From: Algoriphagus ornithinivorans
Lineage (GTDB): Bacteria > Bacteroidota > Bacteroidia > Cytophagales > Cyclobacteriaceae
DNA length: 64,000 bases
Assembly (NCBI RefSeq): GCF_900115305.1
Contig: NZ_FOVW01000007.1
Span: forward strand, 1 to 64,000
Direction: 5' to 3'
This document shows positions 18,216-26,311 of the stretch, piece after piece. Both the position numbers and the translations under genes were made by a program. The notes beneath the pieces are model-generated. The model was not told where the DNA came from, ran no database searches, and worked only from the letters and a program-made list of their open reading frames with translations. Positions within the stretch are counted from its first letter, which is position 1. Each line of letters opens with the position of its first letter.

Positions 18216-18605
18216 ATGGGACCAAAAGCGGAAAATATTGCAGAGTATTTCAGCTGGTTTTCTCCTGAAATCCAGAACCAATTAGGCCAGATAAGAAAGG
18301 CAATAAAAGAGGTGCTACCTGAAGCTACTGAAGTTATAAGCTATCATATGCCAGCCTTCAAAACCACCGAAGTGCTGGTTTATTATGCAGCCATGAAAAA
18401 CCATATTGGTTTCTATCCAACCAACTCTGCAGTATCTGAATTTAAGGAAGCTTTAAAGCCCTTCAAGACCAGCAAGGGAGCCATTCAAATACCCTATAAT
18501 GAAAAATTGCCATTAAAATTGATTCAGGATATGGCGATTTTTAGAAAGGAAGAAGCAAAAGCCCGGGCAGAGCAAAAGCTTAAGATAAAGCAAAAACTCG
18601 GTTAA
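18216..18605 (+). CDS. DUF1801 / YdhG-like protein
   Basis: 129 aa. The start at 18216 (MGPKAENIAEYF) directly follows the dehydrogenase stop codon; an in-frame ATG 39 bp earlier would overlap that gene. Family signatures are IRKAIKEVLPEATEVISYHMPAFK, YYAAMKNHIGFYP, and the Lys-rich C-terminal IQIPYNEKLPLKLI. The YdhG group has been proposed to be frataxin-like iron chaperones, but function is poorly established. It converges on the ABC ATPase gene, with 26 nt overlap. Confidence 0.85.
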   Translation: MGPKAENIAEYFSWFSPEIQNQLGQIRKAIKEVLPEATEVISYHMPAFKTTEVLVYYAAMKNHIGFYPTNSAVSEFKEALKPFKTSKGAIQIPYNEKLPLKLIQDMAIFRKEEAKARAEQKLKIKQKLG

Positions 18606-20052
18606 TGATTTCTGGAACATCTTCATCGTAATGGCTCACGTAGATTAAGGACAAAGAAGAAATTTCACAGACTTTTTGAATAGTGTTTTTAAATAATTCC
18701 CGCTGAAGCTTATCCATTCCCTGAGATGCTTCATCTAAGATTAACAGCTTTGGCTTTTTGATCAATGCCCTAGCTAACAAAGTCCAGCGTTGATGTTCGA
18801 GGGAAAGTCTTTGAATGGGGATTTGCTGAACTTTCTCCAGTTCAAATAATTTAAGCCAGCTATCTGCCAGACTTTCTTGCTCGGCTGTAGTTTTTTTGAA
18901 TAAACCCATCGTATCAAAAAGTCCTGAAAGAATAACTTTTCTACAAGTTTGATTAGCAGGAAAAAATCTTGATAATTCAGGAGCCACAAAACCAGTTGGT
19001 TTTTTTACATCCCAAATACTTTCTCCTGTTCCTCTTTTTCTTCCAAAAAGATAAATATTTTGAGAATAAGCCTGAGGATTCTCACCAATCAACAATGAGA
19101 TCAAAGTTGATTTCCCTGATCCATTTGGTCCCTTAAGTTGCCAGTATTCACCAGAGTTTACTTCCCATGAAACTGAATCCAAAATCAAATTTCCCTGATA
19201 GGAAATATTCACAGCATCCAATTTGATCAGAGTTTCTGAAGGCATTGATTCTTTAGAAAGAAGTTTTCCCAACAAAGCCCAATCCCATGATTTAGCCTGA
19301 CTAGCATGACTAGTAAGATGGAAATCGCGGCTACTCCAGCGCTGAATAATGCCTTCATCTGTCAATTTTGCCACGTTGGTAATTCCATCAGGTATATCTT
19401 CAGCATTAGCAGTAAGCAATACATGTGTCCCAGCTTGAATAATTTCTTTCAGAATTTCTCCAAAAGAACTCCTGGTTTTCACATCAAGTCCTGTCAAGGG
19501 ATGATCCATCAAAAATATCTTCGGCTGTCTCATTAAGCCAGCAGCGATGGCTAATCGACGGGTTTCTCCATTTGAAAGCTTCAATAAAGACTCATCCTTA
19601 AGGCTTTCCAAATTCATTAATTTCATCACATTTTCCAGAGCCCAAGGACCTGGAATCTTGGAATCTATTTCACTGAGGAATTGAAATACGGTAGCTGTTT
19701 CTTCGGATTCACTAGAGTTGAATCGCTGTTGGAAATAGAAGTTTTGCTGATTGAATTTATTTCTAAATTCATATTTCTGAGAAACATAAGCCATCAAATC
19801 CCTGAAGCCATGGACTTCCTTTTTTTTTGATTTTTCTTCAGAGTACACTTTAGCAAAATCTCTAATGATCAGCCCCTGGGATAAAATAGTGTTTCCTCGG
19901 ATGGTTTCTAAAAAGGCTGTTTGGAGCCAGCCAGAATCACTGACAATTGCCCATTGCTCTCCTTTTCTCCATTCAAAATTCAAATCATGGAAAGCATGAT
20001 TTCCTTTAAAAAGCACCTTAGCATTTTGGATTTCCAATAAGTTTTGAGGCAT
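18580..20052 (-). CDS. ModF-like duplicated ABC ATPase with degenerate first P-loop
   Basis: 490-aa soluble protein with two ABC nucleotide-binding domains and no membrane segment, like ModF/PhrA. Domain 2 is canonical: GPNGSGKST Walker A, LSLEHQRWTLLARAL signature and LLILDEASQGMD Walker B. Domain 1 lacks a P-loop Lys-Ser/Thr (SDSGWLQTAF in that place, about residues 38-47). It also has MDHPLTGLD where DEP would be expected, although its LSNGETRRLAIA signature remains. This suggests one functional ATP site. No permease or binding protein is adjacent. A molybdate role is only by family resemblance. The 3' end overlaps the convergent DUF1801 gene. Confidence 0.82.
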   Translation of the reverse strand: MPQNLLEIQNAKVLFKGNHAFHDLNFEWRKGEQWAIVSDSGWLQTAFLETIRGNTILSQGLIIRDFAKVYSEEKSKKKEVHGFRDLMAYVSQKYEFRNKFNQQNFYFQQRFNSSESEETATVFQFLSEIDSKIPGPWALENVMKLMNLESLKDESLLKLSNGETRRLAIAAGLMRQPKIFLMDHPLTGLDVKTRSSFGEILKEIIQAGTHVLLTANAEDIPDGITNVAKLTDEGIIQRWSSRDFHLTSHASQAKSWDWALLGKLLSKESMPSETLIKLDAVNISYQGNLILDSVSWEVNSGEYWQLKGPNGSGKSTLISLLIGENPQAYSQNIYLFGRKRGTGESIWDVKKPTGFVAPELSRFFPANQTCRKVILSGLFDTMGLFKKTTAEQESLADSWLKLFELEKVQQIPIQRLSLEHQRWTLLARALIKKPKLLILDEASQGMDKLQRELFKNTIQKVCEISSLSLIYVSHYDEDVPEIINRVFALS

Positions 20053-20156
20053 TTTGAAAGATAAAAAAAATGTCGGGAATCCTCATCTAGCTCCTTACTT
20101 TGAATAACTTCTATTCAGTAAGTCAGGCAGTAACGGATGGCGAAAAAAATTAAGCT

Positions 20157-20609
20157 CTAAACCCGGTTTTTCGAGTCAATGACAATTGTAACAGGCCCAT
20201 CATTGATCAGGGAAACCTTCATATCTGCACCAAATTCTCCTGTTCCAATCTCTTTCCCTAACTCTTGTTTCAAAGCACTTATCATTTGCTCATAAAGAGG
20301 TATGGCTACATCAGGTTTGGCAGCCTTGATATAGGAAGGCCTATTTCCTTTTTTGGTACTGGCATGCAAGGTGAATTGGGAAATCAACAAAATCTCACCG
20401 TCGACATCTAGCAGGCTTTTATTCATTACCTCGTTTTCATCAGGAAAAATGCGAAGGTTGACTATTTTCTTACTTAGCCACTCGATATCATCCTTTTGGT
20501 CTGCATCTTCTATTCCGAGTAATACCATCAGACCTAACCCAATTTGAGATTTGACTTTTCCTTCGATTTTTACAGAAGACTCAGAAACTCTTTGAATTAC
20601 TGCTATCAT
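20157..20609 (-). CDS. dtd: D-aminoacyl-tRNA deacylase
   Basis: A 150-aa homodimeric editing enzyme that removes D-amino acids (and glycine mischarged on tRNA-Ala) from tRNA. Conserved elements are MIAVIQRVSESSV at the N-terminus, LLGIEDADQKDD, the SQFTLHA motif (about residues 78-84), KGNRPSYIKAA, and GADMKVSLINDGPVTIVID with the catalytic-site Gly-Pro. It is the last gene of a compact minus-strand run; its start overlaps the upstream gene's stop by 4 nt. Confidence 0.95.
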   Translation of the reverse strand: MIAVIQRVSESSVKIEGKVKSQIGLGLMVLLGIEDADQKDDIEWLSKKIVNLRIFPDENEVMNKSLLDVDGEILLISQFTLHASTKKGNRPSYIKAAKPDVAIPLYEQMISALKQELGKEIGTGEFGADMKVSLINDGPVTIVIDSKNRV

Positions 20610-21325
20610 TTACTTAAATCCTGCATTTCTCCAGAAGGAATGATTTCTACTCCTTTTCTGGAATCATCTAAAGCTACTTTGACCATACTTTTAGCCACCT
20701 GATAGTCATAAATAGGCCTCATATTTTTGAAGAGCTTTAACCAAACCAAGGGTTTCATTAAAATAGTCGCAACTTTTTCCCCAAACCTAAATTCATTCCT
20801 GTTACCCAAAAGCAAGGATGGCCTGAATATCCCCAAATGTTCAAAGTCAAGTGCTTTCAAATCTTCCTCGGTTTTCCCTTTGACCTCATTATAAAAGACT
20901 GAAGATTGTGGATCGGCACCCAAGGCTGAAACATAATAAAAACCATTTGCTCCCAAGCGTTTAGCCCACTTTGCAAAAGCCAAAACCAAATCGTGATCTA
21001 TTTCAAAAAATTTCTCTTTAGAACCTGCCTGTTTAATGGTAGTGCCTAAGCTTGAAAAGGCCTGAATCGTACATTTCTTTTCTTTAATAGCTTGAGTAAG
21101 GGACACATATTCACCTCCCAGCGATTGAGAATTAATTTGATCTTCCCAGTCCCAATTTTGGATTTGGGACATATTTCCAGCCAATTGCACAAGGTTGGCA
21201 TGTTTAAGCGCCAATTTCCTCCTTCCTACACTGATAATATAATCGTATGTATTTTGTTTTAGAAGTTGGTGCAGTAACTGCATGCCAACCAATCCGGATG
21301 TACCGGAAATTAGGGCTATGTTCAT
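20606..21325 (-). CDS. NAD(P)-binding HTATIP2/TIP30-like protein
   Basis: 239-aa Rossmann-fold protein of the atypical SDR group. The glycine motif ISGTSGLVGMQLL is at residues 6-18, then VGRRKL, SSLGTT, and FYYVSALGADPQSSVFYNEVKGKTE, where Tyr and Lys of YNxxK occupy the SDR catalytic positions. Homologues resemble human HTATIP2 and yeast Fmp52; the bacterial substrate is unknown. It overlaps both neighbours by 4 nt, in a tight operon with dtd and the thioredoxin-like gene. Confidence 0.85.
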   Translation of the reverse strand: MNIALISGTSGLVGMQLLHQLLKQNTYDYIISVGRRKLALKHANLVQLAGNMSQIQNWDWEDQINSQSLGGEYVSLTQAIKEKKCTIQAFSSLGTTIKQAGSKEKFFEIDHDLVLAFAKWAKRLGANGFYYVSALGADPQSSVFYNEVKGKTEEDLKALDFEHLGIFRPSLLLGNRNEFRFGEKVATILMKPLVWLKLFKNMRPIYDYQVAKSMVKVALDDSRKGVEIIPSGEMQDLSK

Positions 21326-21945
21326 AGGATAAATGCTTCTTTGATGAGGTCCATCAATTCTTTTTCTAAAGATTGATTTTTATCCCGAGCATACCAAAGA
21401 TGAGTTCCTTCTGTAAATTCTTTTGAACTTAGCCCTTGAGGATCCAATTTATAGGCCCTTTGCCTGTCGAGTAAAAATTGAGGTTTCGGTCCCCAAGTAA
21501 AATATTCCTTTTTCAAGCCCGGACTTAAGGCGATCAGCTTAGGAATTGATCTTGCTCCATTGGTTAAGTATTGTTCCATTAGTTCAGGATTTTCGTCCCT
21601 CAATACCAATCGCAATTGAATTTTCGGATTGACCTCCGCAAGCTTATTCATGTATGGAATGGTTTGGGCGGCATCTCCGCACCAAGCTTCTGTAATCACC
21701 AACCAAATTTGAGGAGGAATACCTAAGATCAGTTCCTCCATCTCTGGCGACACCTTCGCTGTTTTATCCCATCTATGCATGCGTTGAGCAGCCATTCGGG
21801 TATATTCCAAATATGCTTCTGATTGGTTTGGACCTGTAGTTTTGTTTTCCAGCACCAATTGTTTCACCATTTCCCTATACTCAAAATAGGTTTGGGCTTG
21901 GGTAATGAGGTCTGGAGTAATTGTTCTTGTCAGTTGGTCAAGCAT
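21322..21945 (-). CDS. Thioredoxin-like protein with WCGDA active site
   Basis: 207 aa, cytoplasmic, thioredoxin-fold (Thioredoxin_9 type). The active-site segment is ITEAWCGDAAQTIPYM (about residues 88-103), a single Cys rather than CxxC, so it is unlikely to be a classical disulfide reductase. A cis-Pro-like ARSIPKLIAL follows at about 140. The N-terminal helical extension includes YLEYTRMAAQRMHRWDKTA. Homologues are widespread in Bacillota and Bacteroidota with unknown function. It overlaps the next gene by 4 nt. Confidence 0.85.
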   Translation of the reverse strand: MLDQLTRTITPDLITQAQTYFEYREMVKQLVLENKTTGPNQSEAYLEYTRMAAQRMHRWDKTAKVSPEMEELILGIPPQIWLVITEAWCGDAAQTIPYMNKLAEVNPKIQLRLVLRDENPELMEQYLTNGARSIPKLIALSPGLKKEYFTWGPKPQFLLDRQRAYKLDPQGLSSKEFTEGTHLWYARDKNQSLEKELMDLIKEAFIL

Positions 21946-21976
21946 CTTTTAAAAGTTTCAGAAGAAACAGCTTTGC

Positions 21977-22390
21977 CTATATCTGAGTTCGCTCCCAATC
22001 CAAAAATTGCTCGATTTCATCTTTTACTTTGGCATAAACAGCTAAAATCACTGAAAGGTCATCAGCAAAACCGAATATCCCCAGAAAATCAGGAATCAGA
22101 TCAAAGGGTGATAAAAAATAAACCAGTGCCAAAAGCAAAAGACCCAAAGTTGTTCCTGAAAGCTTATGAGTCCCTGCAAAATGAGCTTTAATCATTCTAA
22201 TAAATACAGAAACAGGTTCGATAAGCTTCTGAATTCGTGGATTGTTTTTCAGATTCGCAAGTTTATTGCCTACACCGCTGATTAGTTCTCGGATTTTGCT
22301 CTCCTTACCTGATAGAGCTTCTACCTTTTCCCCAAAAAGAGCTTTGGCTTTATTCAGAATTTTCCCTGCTTTTGATTTATTTTTTGCCAT
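21977..22390 (-). CDS. YkvA/DUF1232 membrane protein
   Basis: 137 aa. A Lys-rich amphipathic N-terminus is followed by the DUF1232 domain with one or two hydrophobic helices: GLLLLALVYFLSPFDLIPDFLG then FGFADDLSVILAVYAKV. The SPxDLIPD and DDL motifs are diagnostic. The biological role of the family is unknown. It lies 31 bp upstream of the thioredoxin-like gene and 4 bp after the preceding membrane protein gene, so is likely in the same transcription unit. Confidence 0.85.
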   Translation of the reverse strand: MAKNKSKAGKILNKAKALFGEKVEALSGKESKIRELISGVGNKLANLKNNPRIQKLIEPVSVFIRMIKAHFAGTHKLSGTTLGLLLLALVYFLSPFDLIPDFLGIFGFADDLSVILAVYAKVKDEIEQFLDWERTQI

Positions 22391-22394
22391 GGCT

Positions 22395-22916
22395 TTAGAA
22401 GTAAAGTTGAATTTCAGCCTTTACCTTTTTTAAAGCATAAGCGATTGCATCGTTTTTTCGTTCCAGAGATTGGGCAAAGATAGCCTTAGCTAAGTCCATT
22501 CCCGAGGCTTCTTGATCCAATGTCTGTCGAGCCAAATTAATAATTGTAGTCACTTCCTCCACGGCACGTTTAACAGCTTCCCATGTCTCTTCGGAGAAAT
22601 ATACTTGCTGAGAAAAATTATGATTGAACTCTTCTCTTACTTCATGTAGCAATTGCCCCTGCAACTCCGCTGCTGTCATCCCCCCGGGACTGGACCTTCT
22701 CACCAAATTATTGGGAGTGATCCTTTCCAGGAGAAGGCAAAGTCTTTCTGCAGCCTGAAGACGAACAGGAATAATGGTTTGGGTGTTTTTGGTCTTCAAC
22801 TCCACCAGCATCTTTTCACGCTCTTTCGAAATAAAAGAAACAACTACTAGGTACATGCCATATAGCACCGCAGCAGCTGGCAACAAAATCTTCAATAAAT
22901 CAAATAGGTATTCCAT
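22395..22916 (-). CDS. Conserved Bacteroidota membrane-anchored protein (DUF7935-like)
   Basis: 173 aa with one N-terminal helix (LLKILLPAAAVLYGMYLVVVSF, cut at about residues 7-28) and a long, charged, mostly helical cytoplasmic domain. Conserved-looking patches are VRLQAAERLCLLLERI and LLHEVREEFNHNFSQQVY. It resembles a Cytophagales/Flavobacteriia family annotated only as DUF7935; that label is from memory and uncertain. It is first in the run leading to dtd and divergent from the Cys-poor A-type carrier gene. Confidence 0.7.
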   Translation of the reverse strand: MEYLFDLLKILLPAAAVLYGMYLVVVSFISKEREKMLVELKTKNTQTIIPVRLQAAERLCLLLERITPNNLVRRSSPGGMTAAELQGQLLHEVREEFNHNFSQQVYFSEETWEAVKRAVEEVTTIINLARQTLDQEASGMDLAKAIFAQSLERKNDAIAYALKKVKAEIQLYF

Positions 22917-22977
22917 AGTGGGATTAAATAAAGTCGAATATCTACAATTTATTCCGGCCTAGAAACGGAAGTCTGTG

Positions 22978-22985
22978 TAAATTTG
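22978..22985 (+). promoter_or_regulatory. Candidate -7 box for the Cys-poor A-type carrier
   Basis: TAAATTTG matches TAnnTTTG, 43 bp upstream of the ATG at 23029, within the 112-bp divergent intergenic region. Confidence 0.4.
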
Positions 22986-23028
22986 GTTTCAAATCGAACC
23001 AATTTCCTGCCAAAATCATTCGAATTGC

Positions 23029-23355
23029 ATGCTAGTTCCAATTTCTATCACAGAAAAAGCTGAAGCTGAGATCAAAAACATCATGGCTCACAAAAATATA
23101 CCTGAAGAATATCACTTACGGGTTGGTGTCAGAGGTGGTGGTTGTGGGGGTATGTCCTATGCTTTGGGTTTTGACAAGGCTAAACCTGAGGATCAAAAAT
23201 TTGAAATTGCAGGAATCCCGGTTCTAATAGAGAAAAGGCACTACATGTTTTTGATGGGGATGCAGATTGATTTTTTTGAAGGAGATGAGGCAAGAGGCTT
23301 TACTTTCATCAATCCAGATATTCCTAAAAGGCATGATGTTGAGGACAATTCTTAA
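23029..23355 (+). CDS. A-type Fe-S carrier paralogue lacking the C-terminal CxC
   Basis: 108 aa with the HesB/IscA fold: VRGGGCGGMSYALGF, LMGMQIDFFEGDEARGFTFINPDIP. Only one Cys is present (Cys39); where canonical members have CxC after FxNPNA, this protein reads NPDIPKRHDVEDNS. It therefore cannot ligate a cluster with the usual three Cys. It may act through a dimer with other ligands or have a different role. I recall similar Cys-poor paralogues in Cytophagales, so this is probably a lineage-level subfamily rather than decay. A canonical copy is at 10818-11144. Confidence 0.85.
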   Translation: MLVPISITEKAEAEIKNIMAHKNIPEEYHLRVGVRGGGCGGMSYALGFDKAKPEDQKFEIAGIPVLIEKRHYMFLMGMQIDFFEGDEARGFTFINPDIPKRHDVEDNS

Positions 23356-23500
23356 GGATAAAGGCTGAAAGCTAAAAATTGGAGAACATCGGGTTTTTAC
23401 CTCGCTTCAGTGTTCATCATTCAATTTCTGACACAGGTGAATTTTTGGAGATTAATTTCTATTACAATAATTTCCTATTTTGAATCAAATTCTATTCAAA

Positions 23501-23998
23501 ATGAAGTCAATCATTCTATCTCTCGCCTTTTTTCTCCTTTCTACTCAGTCATTTTCCCAAGAAGTAAAAACTCTTAGCCCCGATGAAAATCCGGGAAAAG
23601 GAAAAGTATCCGAACTGGATTGGCTGTCTGGTTATTGGTTGGGAACAGGTTTGGGAGGAGAATGTGAGGAAGTTTGGCTTCCCCAAAAAGATGGGCAGAT
23701 GATGGGTACTTTTAGATTTTGGAATGATGGAAAATTACAGTTTACTGAGTTTTTTCAGTTAGTAGAATTTGGTGATTCCTTTACCTTAAAGCTAAAGCAT
23801 TATGGAGCTGACCTGAATCCTTGGGAAGAAAATGAAGAATGGACAGAGTTTAGGCTTATAGAAGTAGGAGAAAACAAAGTCTGGTTGGATGGGCTCACCA
23901 TGGAGCGAGTTGGAGATCAAATGAACGTCTGGGTTTTGATGAGATCTAAAAATGGAGATCATGTTGAGAAGTTTGAATATCAAAAAGGCAATTTTTAA
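23501..23998 (+). CDS. DUF6265-like secreted protein
   Basis: 165 aa from the ATG at 23501; a TTG 21 bp earlier is less likely. The signal peptide MKSIILSLAFFLLSTQSFSQ is clear. The mature part has the Trp-rich DUF6265 pattern: LDWLSGYWLGTGLGGECEEVW, cut here to LDWLSGYW and CEEVWL, then DGQMMGTFRFW and ERVGDQMNVWVL. It resembles lipocalin-like beta-barrels of unknown function. Palindromic modules begin 62 bp after the stop, preceded by an AAAGCTGAAAGCTGAAAAG repeat. Confidence 0.78.
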   Translation: MKSIILSLAFFLLSTQSFSQEVKTLSPDENPGKGKVSELDWLSGYWLGTGLGGECEEVWLPQKDGQMMGTFRFWNDGKLQFTEFFQLVEFGDSFTLKLKHYGADLNPWEENEEWTEFRLIEVGENKVWLDGLTMERVGDQMNVWVLMRSKNGDHVEKFEYQKGNF

Positions 23999-24060
23999 AG
24001 TCAGAAATTTAAAAGCTGAAAGCTGAAAAGCCTGTAGATTCAAGAGGCTTGATTGATTAT

Positions 24061-24858
24061 CTCGCTCCTTTGGAGCTGTCCTATCCATTTACTTCCATCC
24101 ACATTCACTAAGAAATCACGCTCCTTCGGAGCTGTTTTATTTTGATTAATCCAATCGGTTTAAGAACAAAACCAGGTCCGAAGGACCGAGATTCTTTAGG
24201 TAAAACCACTAAACCTACCCACCTGTAATAGCCCTGAAGGGGCGGAATAATGAAAAAAATGAGCGTTTATATTAAATATTAAGCAGAGGCCAAGAAAACC
24301 AATATTTCAAAGCCCTACTTTAAAACGACAATATTTATTAATTCTAAATTGGCCTAGCCAGAAAATCTCGCTCCTTTGGAGCTTTCACAAAGAGATTTCA
24401 ACTTTGAAAAACACTAAGTAATCATGCTCCTTCGGAGCTATTTTATTTAGGTTAATCCAATCGGTTTAAGAACAAAACCAGGTCCGAAGGACCGGGATTC
24501 TTTAGTAAAAGCCACAAAACCTACCCACCCGTAATAGCCCTGAAGGGGCGGGATAAAAATAAAATTCGGGGATGAATTTAAGATGATCCAAAAAATGAAA
24601 TAGTAAAACAATCTCATATAAATATGTATGATCATTAAATACAATTTGAAATCTCGAATATTATATCTCGCTCCTTTGGAGCTTTAACAAAGAGACTTCA
24701 ACTTTTAAAATTACTAAGAAATTACGCTCCTTCGGAGCTATTTAATTTATAGCCATCCTATGGGCATAGAAAAATAATTGAGGTCCAAAGGACCGAGATT
24801 CCTTAGGAAAAACCACTAAACCTACCCACCCGTAATAGCCCTGAAGGGGCGGGATAAT
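24061..24858 (+). repeat. Palindromic modules 1-3 upstream of the Y1 transposase
   Basis: Three modules on a ~300-bp period, starting at 24061, 24367 and 24667. Each holds four palindromes in fixed order: GCTCC-TTT-GGAGC (P1), GCTCC-TTC-GGAGC (P2), GGTCC-GAA-GGACC (P3; 24175-24187, 24481-24493, 24782-24794 with one change), and GCCCTGAAGGGGCGG (P4). P4 is preceded by ACCCACCCGTAATA, which can extend its stem. Between modules 1 and 2 lies spacer A (about 24258-24366), between 2 and 3 spacer B (about 24556-24666). Short frames within are repeat artefacts. Confidence 0.85.
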
Positions 24859-24918
24859 CAAAATAGTGGTCGGATTGATATTGATTGTACCCAAAAAATC
24901 AAAATTAATAGACCTCTT

Positions 24919-24948
24919 TTGACAATAAATAATTATTTTAACTATATA
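24919..24948 (+). promoter_or_regulatory. Candidate promoter for the Y1 transposase gene
   Basis: TTGACA (24919-24924) and TATATA (24943-24948) are 18 bp apart, 22 bp before the ATG. The hexamers look like a sigma70 promoter rather than the usual Bacteroidota TAnnTTTG. In such AT-rich sequence a chance match is quite possible. Confidence 0.3.
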
Positions 24949-24970
24949 ACACTTTTAACTTTTTCAGATA

Positions 24971-25423
24971 ATGGCAGGAACGTTTACCAAACAGATTATC
25001 CATGCAATCTTTTCTACAAAAGATCGCCAAAAGTTAATTCTACCTAAATATGAGCTAGAATTATATTCCTATATAGCTGGGATTTTAAAACAACAAAATT
25101 GCACTCCAATCTCAGTAGGAGGCTACCTCGACCATGTTCACGTTTTATTTCATCTTTCTAGTACTCTTTCTTTGAGTGCAGTAATGGAACATCTAAAAAC
25201 CCACTCCTCAAAGTTTGCGAAAGGCATGGGACCAGAAATGAAAAATTTCTATTGGCAATTCGGATTTGGGGCTTTTTCTGTCAACCCAAAGGAAACTCAA
25301 AAAGTAGTAGAATACATAAGAAATCAAAAGGAACATCATAAGACGAGAACATTTCAAGAAGAATTTATCCGATTTTTAAATTCCTATGAGATTGAATTTG
25401 ATGAAAAGTACATCTGGAGATAA
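24971..25423 (+). CDS. IS200/RAYT-type Y1 HUH transposase
   Basis: A 150-aa single-domain HUH endonuclease of the Y1 transposase family, which nicks single-stranded DNA at hairpins via a phosphotyrosine link. The metal-binding HxH is His55/His57 in DHVHVL, and the catalytic Tyr is Tyr115 in VEYIRNQ with Gln119 four residues on. The conserved YWQFGFGAFSV precedes it. Length and motifs are complete, so it looks active. No tnpB/iscB accompanies it. It sits in the middle of six palindromic modules, the arrangement known for REP-associated tyrosine transposases (RAYTs); IS200 proper is the alternative. Confidence 0.88.
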   Translation: MAGTFTKQIIHAIFSTKDRQKLILPKYELELYSYIAGILKQQNCTPISVGGYLDHVHVLFHLSSTLSLSAVMEHLKTHSSKFAKGMGPEMKNFYWQFGFGAFSVNPKETQKVVEYIRNQKEHHKTRTFQEEFIRFLNSYEIEFDEKYIWR

Positions 25424-25516
25424 TCACATGATTTTAAAGTGATCAATTACGGTAATCTTGTCACATTTTTTTGGACTATTTAATCTTACCATTTCAAATT
25501 GATATAGAAAATTATC

Positions 25517-26305
25517 ACGCTCCTTTGGAGCTGGATTATCTAGATTTCTCTTTTGAAAATTACTAAGTAATCACGCTCCTTCGGAGCTGTTTTATTTTGA
25601 TTAATCCAATCGGTTTAAGAACAAAACCAGGTCCGAAGGACCGAGATTCCTTAGGAAAAACCACTAAACCTACCCACCCGTAATAGCCCTGAAGGGGCGG
25701 GATAATGAAAAAATTCAGGGATGAATTTAAGATGATCCAAAAAATGAAATAGTAAAACAATCTCATATAAATATGTATGATCATTAAATACAATTTGAAA
25801 TCTCGAATATTATATCCCGCTCCTTTGGAGCTTTAACAAAGAGACTTCAACTTTTAAAATTACTAAGAAATCACGCTCCTTCGGAGCTATTTCATTTATA
25901 GCCATCCTATAGGCATAGAAAAATAATTCAGGTCCGAAGGACCGAGATTCTTTAGGTAAAACATAATTTCCCAAACCTCACGAAATAGCCCTGAAGGGGC
26001 GGGATAAAAAAAATGGGCGTTTATATTTAAAAAAGCCCCAGGAAACCAATAATTCAAAGCCCTACTTTAAAACGACAATATTTATTAATTCTAAATTGGC
26101 CTAGCCAGAAAATCTCGCTCCTTTGGAGCTGTCCCATCGATTTACTTCCATCCTCATTCACTAAAAAGTCACGCTCCTTCGGAGCTATTTAATTTATAGC
26201 CATCCTATGGGCATAGAAAAATAATTGAGGTCCGAAGGACCGAGATTCTTTAGGGAAAAAATCATCACTCCAAAGCTTACGAAATAGCCCTGAAGGGGCG
26301 GGACA
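25517..26305 (+). repeat. Palindromic modules 4-6 downstream of the Y1 transposase
   Basis: Three more copies of the P1-P4 module starting near 25517, 25817 and 26114, again on a ~300-bp period and in the same orientation as modules 1-3. P3 copies are at about 25630-25642, 25931-25943 and 26228-26240. Spacer B joins modules 4-5 (about 25704-25815) and spacer A joins 5-6 (about 26005-26112), the reverse order of the upstream side. Module 6 ends 7 bp before the DUF4268 stop codon, so the array abuts that gene directly. Confidence 0.85.
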
Positions 26306-26311
26306 AAAAAA

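Noticed and set aside
24447..24644. Minus-strand frames at 24447-24644 and 25563-25793 encoding near-identical peptides
   Set aside because: They are the same palindromic module plus spacer B translated twice; similarity comes from the DNA repeat, not from a gene.
24061..26305. CRISPR array
   Set aside because: Units are ~300 bp apart with repeated, not unique, spacers, and there are no cas genes.
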